This document shows positions 1 to 6,078 of a stretch of 7,142 nucleotides of DNA, piece by piece. Positions within the stretch are counted from its first letter, which is position 1, and every line of letters starts with the position of its first letter. A model generated the notes under the pieces. The model worked only from the letters and a program-made list of their open reading frames with translations, did no database searches and was not told where the DNA came from. The translations under genes were made by a program, and so were the position numbers. Source of the stretch: CAVRTJ01 sp046704825. Its GTDB lineage: Bacteria; Acidobacteriota; UBA4820; DSQY01. The DNA lies in the NCBI GenBank assembly GCA_046704825.1, contig JBJKRE010000087.1, positions 1 to 7,142 on the forward strand, in the 5' to 3' direction.

Positions 1-273
1 GGCATGGTGACCCGCGTCACCGTCAGCCCCATGAAGGACTCCAGGTGCATGCGTCCCGACAGCACAAAAACCTGCCTGAGGGATCACGACGCCTGGGCCC
101 TCGTCACCCCCATGGGCAACGTCTACGTGCTCAAGACCGACCGAAAGGACCTGAAGGCCATGAAAACCGCTGAAAAGAGCGGCGACAACTGGGTGACCGT
201 CGACGGTCCGCTGGTCCGCAAGGACGGTGTCTATCTGCTCACCGTCGACAGTTCGCGCATCCAGGACCTGTAA
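1..273 (+). CDS. C-terminal part of a small uncharacterised protein (5' end outside window)
   Basis: The frame is open from the first base and ends at TAA 271-273, giving 90 visible residues. There is an ATG at 4-6, but no ribosome binding site can be seen and the frame stays open to the edge, so the true start is probably upstream. The visible part has two cysteines eight residues apart (C16 and C25, counting the first codon as 1), then alternating short strands such as WALVTPMGNVYVL and VDGPLVRKDGVYLLTVDSS. This layout (Cys pair, then a small beta-rich domain ending in a D-G-V-x-x-L-T-V-D strand) resembles small, often exported, OB-like proteins of unknown function that I associate with Acidobacteria. 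That is a resemblance only and no function is assigned. The codon use matches the neighbouring genes. It converges on the S9 peptidase gene, with a terminator hairpin between them. Confidence 0.6.
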   Translation, partial: GMVTRVTVSPMKDSRCMRPDSTKTCLRDHDAWALVTPMGNVYVLKTDRKDLKAMKTAEKSGDNWVTVDGPLVRKDGVYLLTVDSSRIQDL

Positions 274-306
274 CAGCCTGACAGCTACCGTAAGCCTGCG
301 GTAACG

Positions 307-340
307 AAGAGGGCGGCCCGATCCCCGGCCGCCCTCTTTT
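307..340 (+). terminator. Rho-independent terminator between convergent genes
   Basis: A perfect 12-bp stem pairs 307-318 (AAGAGGGCGGCC) with 327-338 (GGCCGCCCTCTT). It has an 8-nt loop (319-326) and continues into T337-T340 on the + strand. It lies 33 bp after the stop of the small + gene, so it most likely ends that transcript. Read on the - strand it follows the S9 peptidase stop by 27 bp, but its tail there is a weak TTCGTTAC. It may therefore work in both directions, with the + direction clearly better. Confidence 0.85.
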
Positions 341-367
341 CGCATGCTATGAAGCTAAGGGGAGTGT

Positions 368-2551
368 TCAGCCCCGCCTGGCGGGCGTCGCGATTTTTGC
401 CTTGACTGGTTTGTAGGTGACGCCGAGCTGGTGGAAGAGGAATGCGTAGACGTCCGTGTACTGGCCCACGCGCTGGGAGAGGGACATGAAAATCCCGTGT
501 CCGCTGTCGCTGCTGGTCCAGAGGAGGATGGGATTCCTGGAGCTGTTGGCCGCCTGGAGCCGGGCCACCATCTTCCGTGACTGCATGGGGTTGACCCGAG
601 GGTCGTTGGCGCCCGTCAGGAACATGCAGGCCGGGTAAGCGGTGCCGTCCTTGACCCGGTAGTAGGGCGAGTAGGCGTAGAGGGCCTTGAACTGGGCGGG
701 GTTTTTGACGGAGCCGTACTCGGTCACGTTGAAGGATCCGTTGGGGCTCAGCTCGAGTCGCAGCATGTCGTAGATGCCCACGAAGCTCACCACGGCTTTG
801 AAGAGGTGGGGATGCTGGGTCAGCTCGGCGCCCATGAGGAGGCCGCCGTTGCTGCCGCCCTCGATGGCCAGCTCGTTGCGGTTCGTGTACTTCTTGTCGA
901 TGAGGTAGCGGGCACAGGCGGCGAAGTCGTCGAAGACGTTCTGCTTGTGCGTCAGCATACCGGCCTTGTGCCACGCTTCGCCGAATTCACCGCCGCCGCG
1001 CGTGTTGGCGATGGCGTAGACGCCGCCCTGCTCGATCCATATGCGGCGAAGCGCCGAAAAGCTCGGCGTGAGGCTGATGTCGAAACCGCCGTAGCCGTAC
1101 AGGATGGTCGGGTTGTGGCCGTCGAGTCTGGTTCCCTTGAGCATGAGGATCGTGAGGGGCACGTGCGTGCCGTCTTTGGACACGGCGTAGGTGCGCACGA
1201 CCTGGGTATCGGAATAGTCCGCGGGTGACGTCTCGCGCAGGGCGGTCTCGGTGACCTTGTTGGTCCCGGCCGAGTAGCGGTACCACGCGGGCGGGGTCAC
1301 GTAGCTCTGCTCGTTGTACACGATGTCGTCGCCCTTCACGTGGACGATCTGGCCCACGGCGCTGACCGGCGCCACCGGCACTATGCCGATCGTCTTCCCT
1401 GCGTCCGAGAAGACCCGGATCCGTGACGGGCCGCCCACCATGTCGTGGACGTAGATGCGCGAGTCGGTCAGCGTGAAGCCTTCGATTACCGCGTCCGACT
1501 GGGGAACCACCAGCTTCGCCTTCGCCAGCTCGGGGCTGGAGGCGGGCAGGCGGAGGACCTTCCCGCGCGGGGCGTCCTTGAGTGACAGCATGTACAGGAC
1601 GTCCTTCGGCCCGAAGTCGATGGCCGTGACCTTGTCCCTGAAGTCCGCCACGCGGACCCAACCGCCCGATGGGCCGCGCAGGTAGAAGGCGAACTCGCCG
1701 CCGTCTCCGTAGGCCACGGTGGCCAGAACGTATCGTCCGTCCTTGCTGCTTTTGAGCGTGGTCTCGGCGATCCTGGGCCAGTCCTTCCCGATGCAGTAGG
1801 TGTCCTTGGCCGGCGGGGTGCCGAGCTTGTGGAAGTACACCTGCTGGTAGAAATCCAGGTCCTTGGGCGGGCGCTCCTTGCCGCGCGGGTAGCGCGTGTA
1901 GTAGAAGCCGGACCCGTCCCCGTTCCAGGCCAGACCGCCGCCGGCGGTGCCTTCGTTTACGCGGGCGATGGGCTCGTAGACCTCCTTGCCCGTGGCCACG
2001 TCGTACACGTGGACGGTTCCGTCCTCGCTGCCGCCCACCGACAGGGAGACGGCCACGAGCTTGGCGCCGGGCGAGGGGACGTACCAGTCGATGGCCGTGA
2101 TCCCGCGCGGGTCGATGGCGTTCGGGTCCACCACGACCTTCGCCGAGGCGGGGTCGTCGAAGGACTTCAAGGTGACCAGGAAGGGCTGCTGTTTGGGCGG
2201 CTGCTCCTTGAGGGCGAAGATCGTGCCGTGGACGATCCGGAAATCCCCGAAGCTGGACGAGGCGCCCTTCAGGAGGGCGGTTAGCCTGGCTCGGATGGCG
2301 TTTCGGCCCGGCAGGGCGTCGAGGTACTTCCTCGCGCAGGCGTTCTCGTCGTTGCTCCACTTCTTGACGGCGGGGTTGGACCAGTCTTCCAGCCAGCGGT
2401 AGTCTTCGGTGACCTTCACGCCGTGGTAGGCGGTGGTGACGGGCTTCTTGGGCGTGGGGGGCGGGCAATTGGATTCGGCCGCCCGGAAGCCCGAAGCGCA
2501 CAGAATGGACGCGGTCAGGGCCGCCGCGGCGACGGACAGGGACACTTTCAT
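368..2551 (-). CDS. Exported prolyl-oligopeptidase-like serine peptidase (family S9)
   Basis: Encodes 727 aa, close to the usual length of prolyl oligopeptidases plus a leader. The family are serine peptidases that cut short peptides, classically after proline; a seven-bladed beta-propeller limits access to the active site. Residues 1 to about 25 form a signal peptide (MKVSLSVAAAALTAS and on), so the enzyme is probably periplasmic or secreted, unlike the cytosolic animal enzyme. Residues about 30-75 (VTEDYRWLED) match the family N-terminus, about 75-430 the propeller, and about 440-720 the alpha/beta-hydrolase domain. The triad is Ser567 in GGSNGG, Asp650 in ANDPRV and His685 in SGHG; Asn568 and Arg652 match the neighbouring catalytic-site residues of the pig enzyme. 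The segment that carries the S1 tryptophan (Trp595) in the pig enzyme reads SFNVTEYG here and has no Trp, so proline specificity is uncertain. The start at 2551 was preferred to an in-frame ATG at 2641 because it has a strong ribosome binding site and begins the signal peptide. Divergent from the M16 gene. Confidence 0.95.
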   Translation of the reverse strand: MKVSLSVAAAALTASILCASGFRAAESNCPPPTPKKPVTTAYHGVKVTEDYRWLEDWSNPAVKKWSNDENACARKYLDALPGRNAIRARLTALLKGASSSFGDFRIVHGTIFALKEQPPKQQPFLVTLKSFDDPASAKVVVDPNAIDPRGITAIDWYVPSPGAKLVAVSLSVGGSEDGTVHVYDVATGKEVYEPIARVNEGTAGGGLAWNGDGSGFYYTRYPRGKERPPKDLDFYQQVYFHKLGTPPAKDTYCIGKDWPRIAETTLKSSKDGRYVLATVAYGDGGEFAFYLRGPSGGWVRVADFRDKVTAIDFGPKDVLYMLSLKDAPRGKVLRLPASSPELAKAKLVVPQSDAVIEGFTLTDSRIYVHDMVGGPSRIRVFSDAGKTIGIVPVAPVSAVGQIVHVKGDDIVYNEQSYVTPPAWYRYSAGTNKVTETALRETSPADYSDTQVVRTYAVSKDGTHVPLTILMLKGTRLDGHNPTILYGYGGFDISLTPSFSALRRIWIEQGGVYAIANTRGGGEFGEAWHKAGMLTHKQNVFDDFAACARYLIDKKYTNRNELAIEGGSNGGLLMGAELTQHPHLFKAVVSFVGIYDMLRLELSPNGSFNVTEYGSVKNPAQFKALYAYSPYYRVKDGTAYPACMFLTGANDPRVNPMQSRKMVARLQAANSSRNPILLWTSSDSGHGIFMSLSQRVGQYTDVYAFLFHQLGVTYKPVKAKIATPARRG

Positions 2552-2555
2552 GGAT

Positions 2556-2563
2556 TCCTCCTT
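2556..2563 (-). promoter_or_regulatory. Ribosome binding site fixing the S9 peptidase start
   Basis: The - strand reads AAGGAGGA, then four bases, then ATG at 2551, which is a near-ideal Shine-Dalgarno at normal spacing. The alternative ATG at 2641 would add 30 residues ahead of the signal peptide, so this site decides the start. Confidence 0.85.
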
Positions 2564-2629
2564 CGTTGGCGGCTGCGCCATCGGTTCCCGTACGGACCCG
2601 GGCGGGCGCAGTCCCAGGGTGACCCCCTG

Positions 2630-2635
2630 ATTGTA
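2630..2635 (-). promoter_or_regulatory. Possible -10 box for the S9 peptidase gene
   Basis: The - strand reads TACAAT, one mismatch from TATAAT, about 80 bases before the start codon. No good -35 lies 16-18 bases further upstream (a TTGCCA is present but about 23 bases away). It is a weak candidate resting on one hexamer. Confidence 0.3.
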
Positions 2636-2713
2636 CTCCAACCCCGGCCGGACGGCGGTGGCAACATTTTTTCCGCAATGCCGTACACTAATACCTTCGC
2701 ATCACACGAAGAA

Positions 2714-2739
2714 GGGCGTCCCTTCGGGAGGGGCCGCCC
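2714..2739 (+). other. Possible hairpin in the M16 gene leader
   Basis: GGGCG (2714-2718) can pair with CGCCC (2735-2739). An inner TCCC/GGGA stem (2719-2722 with 2726-2729) closes a three-base loop, and five bases are bulged at 2730-2734. It ends seven bases before the purine-rich ribosome binding site. In DNA this rich in G and C such pairings are frequent, so a role in translation control is only a possibility. Confidence 0.25.
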
Positions 2740-2746
2740 CCACACA

Positions 2747-2756
2747 GGGAGGAGGG
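2747..2756 (+). promoter_or_regulatory. Ribosome binding site before a double ATG (M16 gene)
   Basis: The run GGGAGGAGGG lies directly before ATGATG (2757-2762). The GGAGG at 2748-2752 is spaced four bases from the first ATG, and the GGAGG at 2751-2755 is spaced four bases from the second. Either start, or both, could be used; the proteins differ by one methionine. This rules out the in-frame upstream extension to 2631. Confidence 0.8.
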
Positions 2757-5489
2757 ATGATGCATCGAAAGAGATTCGTACTCTTCATCGCGGCGCTCGT
2801 CTGCGCCGCGTGCCTGAACGCGTTCGCACAGGACGTGCCGGTGGAGACCTACACGCTGCCCAACGGCCTGACCGTGATCCTGCACGTGGACCACAAACTG
2901 CCCCAGGCGACCATCGACACCTGGTTCCAGGTGGGGTCCAAGGACGAGGCCAGGGGCCGCACGGGCTTCGCGCACCTGTTCGAGCACCTCATGTTCATGG
3001 GCACGAAGCGGGTGCCGCGAGGCCAGTTCGACGTGATCATGGAGAGCGGTGGAGGCGCCAACAACGCGTCCACGGCCTCGGACCGCACGAACTATTACTC
3101 GTGGGGCCCCAGTTCCCTCGTTCCCACCCTGCTCTGGCTGGACGCGGACCGGATGGAGGGCCTGGGCAAGGCCATGACCCAGGAAAAGCTGGACCTCCAG
3201 CGCAAGGTCGTGCTGAACGAGCGGCGCCAGAGCTACGAGAACCGCCCCTACGGCAAGGCGTGGCTCATGATCCCGGAGGCGCTCTTTCCGCCCGGCCACC
3301 CCTACCACCACCCCGTCATCGGCAGCGCGAAGGACTTGGAGGCGGCCACGCTCAAGGACGTGAAAGACTTCTTCTCAACCTACTACGTGCCGGGCAACGC
3401 CAGTCTCGTGGTGGCCGGCGACTTCGACAAGCCGAAGGTCAAGAAGATCATCGCCGAAACCTTCGGTGCCGTGCCCGCCCAGCCCCTGCCGGTGCACAGG
3501 ACGGCGCCGCCGGTGGTGCTGGACCACGAGGTGCGGCGCATGGCCACGGACAAGGTCAAGTACCCGCGGATCTGGCTCGTCTGGCCCTCGCCGAAGGCCT
3601 ACGCCGACGGCGACGCGCAGATGGAGCTGGCCGCCTCGATTCTGGCCGACGGCGACTCGGGGCGCCTCTACAAGCGCCTGGTGCTCGACGACCGCATCGC
3701 GCAGAACGTGTACGTCTACCAGGACTCCAGGGAGCTGTGCTCGGAGTTCGTCATCGACGTGACCGCGGCCCGGGGCGCCGATCTGGGTGAAATCAAGCAC
3801 GCGGTCATGGACGAGCTGGCCAGGTTCAAGAAGGACGGCCCCACGGAGGCCGAGATGAAGCGCGTCAAGGCCTCCGCCGAAGCCAACTACCTCCGCCGGA
3901 TGGAGAGCCTGCGCCGGCGCGCGGACATGCTCAACGAGTACTACCACTACTTCGGACGTCCCAACAGCTTCAAGCGCGTCCTGGCCACCTACACAACGGC
4001 CGACGCCGCGTCGGTCAGGAAGTGGGCCGACGAGGTCCTGGGCGAGGGGCGCGTGGACATGCGCATTCTGCCAGAGGGCGCCGAGGTCAAAGGCGCGGAC
4101 CTGGACAAGCGGCCCGCCGACTTCCCGCCGGCCAAAGCCCACCCGCCCGTGCCGGAGAAGCTCGTGCTCGCCGGCGGCGTCCCGCTGTACGTGGTGAGCC
4201 GGCCGGGGACGGGGCTCTTTTCGGGCATGATCATCGTGAACGGCGGCGAGCGCATGGTGCCGGCCGGAAAGGCCGGGCTCTCGGGGCTCGTCGCGTCCAT
4301 GCTCACCGACGGGGCGGGGAAGCGCGACGCCAGCGCCTACGCGGACGCAGTGGCGTCCCTCGGGGCATCCGTGAGCGCGGGCGCCACCTGGCACGACTTC
4401 AAGGTCCGGGTGAGCGGCCTGACGTCGAAGCTGGATCCTACGCTGGACCTCTTCGCGGACGCCGTGATGCGGGCCAGGCTGTCCGAGAAGGACTTCGACC
4501 GCGAGAAGGACCTGCTCCTTTCGGACATACAGTCCCGGGTGGAGCGGCCCGACTACGTGGCCGTCATGGCGGCCCGACGGATCATCTTCGGCCCCGACGA
4601 CGCGCGCGGCAGGCCGCGGGCCGGGTTCGAGTCCACCGTGAAATCCATCGGCCTGGCCGACGTGAAGAGCGCCATGCCGCGCCTTCTCAACGCCGCCAAC
4701 GCCGAGTTCCTCTTCGTGGGGGACTTCGACCCGCAGGCGCTCAAGGCTGCGCTCGACAAACGCTTCGGCGGCTGGAAGGTGAAAGGCGAAAATGCACCGG
4801 CCCTGCCGGCGTCTCTGGCCAAGCCCGCGCCCGGACGCCTGGTGCTCGTGGACCGGCCCGGCGCCCCCCAGACCGTCCTCTACATGATGCGTCCCGTCGC
4901 TCCGGAAACCGGCGCAAAGCCCGCGGCGCAGCGGGAGAGCCTCAACACGGTCTTCGGCGGGTCCTTCACCAGCCGGCTCATGCAGAACATCCGCGAGGAA
5001 CACGGGTACTCCTACGGCGCGGCGAGCATGATCTGGCGGGAGGGGAACCAGTTCATGCTGGGGGCCTCCTCGTCGGTCCAGACGGCCGTCACGGGCCCCG
5101 CACTGCACGAGTTCAAGAGGGAGTTCGACGCCATGGCCACGGGCGACGTGACCGCCAAGGAGTTCGACAAGGCCCGCAAGACGGTGCGCTACGACCTCGT
5201 CAGCTCGGCCGGCACCACGTCGAGCCTCGAAGGGACGCTAGGGTCCATCCTGTCCAACGGACAGCCCGTGGACTGGGTCACTCGCGAAGTCGAGGCCCTG
5301 GACGCCATTTCCCTCGACTCCGCCAACGCCGAGGCGAAGTCGGGCCTCTTCGACTGGAACAAGCTCCTGGTGGTCCTCGTGGGAGACAAGAAAGCCGTTC
5401 TGCCCCAGCTCGAGAAGGCCGGCTTCCCCAAGCCCGAGCTCGTCGATCCCGAAGGCGAGCCGGTCAAGGTCGCACCGGGCAACGAGTAG
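2757..5489 (+). CDS. Exported M16 zinc metallopeptidase, catalytic and non-catalytic halves in one chain
   Basis: Encodes 910 aa. M16 enzymes (pitrilysin, insulysin, mitochondrial processing peptidase) enclose peptides in a chamber made of two similar halves and cut them with one zinc site. Residues 1-24 form a signal peptide with a likely cut at AFA/QD, so it acts in the periplasm or outside. The first half (about 27-440) starts with the typical VETYTLPNGLTVI. It carries the inverted zinc motif HLFEH (His73, Glu76, His77), and Glu155 in VVLNERR is the probable third ligand. The second half (about 465-890) repeats the fold but has lost the site: the matching segment GLSGLVASML has Gly, Ala and Ser in place of the His, Glu and His. 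It keeps IREEHGYSYG, where Arg746 and Tyr753 fit the substrate-binding Arg/Tyr pair of the family. Many bacteria split these halves between two genes; here they are fused. No adjacent partner gene follows: the next 744 bp are non-coding. Confidence 0.95.
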   Translation: MMHRKRFVLFIAALVCAACLNAFAQDVPVETYTLPNGLTVILHVDHKLPQATIDTWFQVGSKDEARGRTGFAHLFEHLMFMGTKRVPRGQFDVIMESGGGANNASTASDRTNYYSWGPSSLVPTLLWLDADRMEGLGKAMTQEKLDLQRKVVLNERRQSYENRPYGKAWLMIPEALFPPGHPYHHPVIGSAKDLEAATLKDVKDFFSTYYVPGNASLVVAGDFDKPKVKKIIAETFGAVPAQPLPVHRTAPPVVLDHEVRRMATDKVKYPRIWLVWPSPKAYADGDAQMELAASILADGDSGRLYKRLVLDDRIAQNVYVYQDSRELCSEFVIDVTAARGADLGEIKHAVMDELARFKKDGPTEAEMKRVKASAEANYLRRMESLRRRADMLNEYYHYFGRPNSFKRVLATYTTADAASVRKWADEVLGEGRVDMRILPEGAEVKGADLDKRPADFPPAKAHPPVPEKLVLAGGVPLYVVSRPGTGLFSGMIIVNGGERMVPAGKAGLSGLVASMLTDGAGKRDASAYADAVASLGASVSAGATWHDFKVRVSGLTSKLDPTLDLFADAVMRARLSEKDFDREKDLLLSDIQSRVERPDYVAVMAARRIIFGPDDARGRPRAGFESTVKSIGLADVKSAMPRLLNAANAEFLFVGDFDPQALKAALDKRFGGWKVKGENAPALPASLAKPAPGRLVLVDRPGAPQTVLYMMRPVAPETGAKPAAQRESLNTVFGGSFTSRLMQNIREEHGYSYGAASMIWREGNQFMLGASSSVQTAVTGPALHEFKREFDAMATGDVTAKEFDKARKTVRYDLVSSAGTTSSLEGTLGSILSNGQPVDWVTREVEALDAISLDSANAEAKSGLFDWNKLLVVLVGDKKAVLPQLEKAGFPKPELVDPEGEPVKVAPGNE

Positions 5490-5500
5490 TGGACGCACGC

Positions 5501-5516
5501 TGAGGCGGTGAGGCGG
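5501..5516 (+). repeat. Perfect tandem duplication of TGAGGCGG
   Basis: TGAGGCGG occurs twice head to tail (5501-5508 and 5509-5516), starting 11 bases after the M16 stop codon. It probably reflects slippage in non-coding DNA. Confidence 0.75.
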
Positions 5517-5555
5517 GTGGAAAGGAAAAGCGGAACCCCAAGGTCTGAAGGCTAA

Positions 5556-5571
5556 GGCCAAAGGGCCAAAG
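5556..5571 (+). repeat. Perfect tandem duplication of GGCCAAAG
   Basis: GGCCAAAG occurs twice head to tail (5556-5563 and 5564-5571), with a related GGCTAA just before it at 5550-5555. The unit length is again eight bases, as in the duplication about 40 bases upstream. Confidence 0.75.
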
Positions 5572-5656
5572 AAACACCAACGGGGGCGGCAGCGGTGCCT
5601 TCCAAGCTTCGCCCCGAACGTTCATCCGTTCGTCTCATCACCGGTCCAGCAAAGAA

Positions 5657-5683
5657 AAGGGGCGGGATTTCCCGCCCCTTCTT
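5657..5683 (+). terminator. Terminator-like hairpin downstream of the M16 gene (possibly bidirectional)
   Basis: A perfect 10-bp stem pairs AAGGGGCGGG (5657-5666) with CCCGCCCCTT (5671-5680) across a four-base loop ATTT. On the + strand the tail is CTTCTTG, which is moderate. On the - strand the stem runs into TTTTCTTT, which is better. It lies about 170 bp after the M16 stop and is the best candidate for ending that transcript, although its polarity favours the other direction. Confidence 0.65.
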
Positions 5684-5694
5684 GTCGCCCTGGC

Positions 5695-5723
5695 ATGGCT
5701 CCGCTCGGCTGCAGACGAGCCAT
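5695..5723. repeat. 7-bp inverted repeat ATGGCTC/GAGCCAT
   Basis: ATGGCTC (5695-5701) is the exact reverse complement of GAGCCAT (5717-5723), with 15 bases between them. The right arm is part of GAGCCATCG (5717-5725), which recurs exactly 60 bases on at 5777-5785. These are short matches and could be chance or remains of a dispersed repeat. Confidence 0.3.
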
Positions 5724-5925
5724 CGGGGTTCTCGTTTCTACGGTGGATCTGAAGAGACGCGCACCTTCTTCTCGGTGAGCCATCGTGTGCCGCTCTTCGT
5801 TGAGCGCGCGGCAACGCTGGAGGGACCATGCCACGCCGTTCCGTCTCTGACAGCACCGCGATGCCGCCGGCGCCGGTGTCAGCGTCCGGAGACAGGACTA
5901 TCTGAGCAGTCGTTCATATTGTCCA

Positions 5926-5959
5926 GTGATGTCAGGAATTCGGCGCCGGAACCTGTCAC
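5926..5959. other. Possible bulged hairpin in the non-coding stretch
   Basis: GTGA (5926-5929) and CAGG (5933-5936), separated by a three-base bulge, can pair with CCTG (5952-5955) and TCAC (5956-5959). The 15-base loop is centred on the palindrome GGCGCC. It is not followed by a T-run, so it is not an obvious terminator. It lies about 85 bases upstream of the next promoter. Confidence 0.2.
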
Positions 5960-6015
5960 CCATCCTCCCGAGGCACCATGCGGTGCTCTGTGTCCCGTAT
6001 ACATGGTGTTTCAGC

Positions 6016-6029
6016 GAATGTCACCATTC
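6016..6029. promoter_or_regulatory. Short palindrome upstream of the promoter, possible operator
   Basis: GAATG (6016-6020) and CATTC (6025-6029) form an inverted repeat around TCAC, ending 14 bases before the -35 box. Its position suits an activator site, but a 5-bp arm is weak evidence and no regulator gene is present in the window. Confidence 0.2.
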
Positions 6030-6043
6030 CAGTGAGCACCCGC

Positions 6044-6072
6044 TTGACAACCTTTCTTCCGCGAGTAATAAT
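6044..6072 (+). promoter_or_regulatory. Near-consensus sigma-70-type promoter for the secreted protein gene
   Basis: TTGACA (6044-6049) is a perfect -35 box. It is followed by exactly 17 bases and AATAAT (6067-6072), which matches TATAAT at five of six positions. Transcription should start near 6079. This is by far the best promoter in the window and lies in a locally AT-richer patch. It points at the gene starting at 6234, with nothing else in between. Confidence 0.7.
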
Positions 6073-6078
6073 GCCCTC

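Larger units (their letters stand above)
2552..2756. promoter_or_regulatory. Divergent control region between the two peptidase genes
   Basis: This 205-bp non-coding gap separates the start codons of the - strand S9 peptidase and the + strand M16 peptidase, so it must hold promoters for both unless they are read from further away. No full consensus promoter is visible in either direction. Candidate -10 boxes are TACAAT on the - strand (2630-2635) and TACACT on the + strand (2684-2689), the latter beside an AT-rich patch (2667-2672). Their -35 regions are poor, which suggests activator-dependent or non-sigma-70 promoters, or simply that I cannot see them. The gap is short enough for one regulator to affect both genes. 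Confidence 0.6.

Noticed and set aside
2552..2641. 30-residue N-terminal extension of the S9 peptidase (ATG at 2641)
   Set aside because: The extension would bury the signal peptide, and the ATG at 2551 has a near-ideal ribosome binding site.
987..2678. 563-residue open frame on the - strand overlapping the S9 gene
   Set aside because: It is a shadow of the S9 peptidase in another frame: Arg/Pro/Gly-rich, with no family motif, while the real frame carries a full catalytic triad.
2757..2830. Lipoprotein signal in the M16 protein (Cys16 or Cys19)
   Set aside because: Neither cysteine has a proper lipobox (Val before Cys16; Cys at -3 of Cys19), and AFA/QD is a good ordinary signal peptidase site.
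2423..3790. 455-residue + strand frame across the divergent region and the start of the M16 gene
   Set aside because: It is extremely Arg/Gly-rich, overlaps two real genes and has no ribosome binding site; a by-product of high G+C codon use.
3375..5108. 577-residue frame antisense to the M16 gene
   Set aside because: His/Arg/Val/Gly-rich shadow of the G/C-ending codons; no recognisable domain and no sign of a start.
4022..5503. 493-residue + strand frame inside the M16 gene
   Set aside because: Arg/Gly/Ala-rich shadow of the true frame, which keeps M16 motifs throughout.
5595..6035. 146-residue + strand frame in the non-coding stretch
   Set aside because: It runs through the hairpin at 5657-5680, lacks a ribosome binding site and shows neither the codon bias of the neighbours nor any familiar motif.
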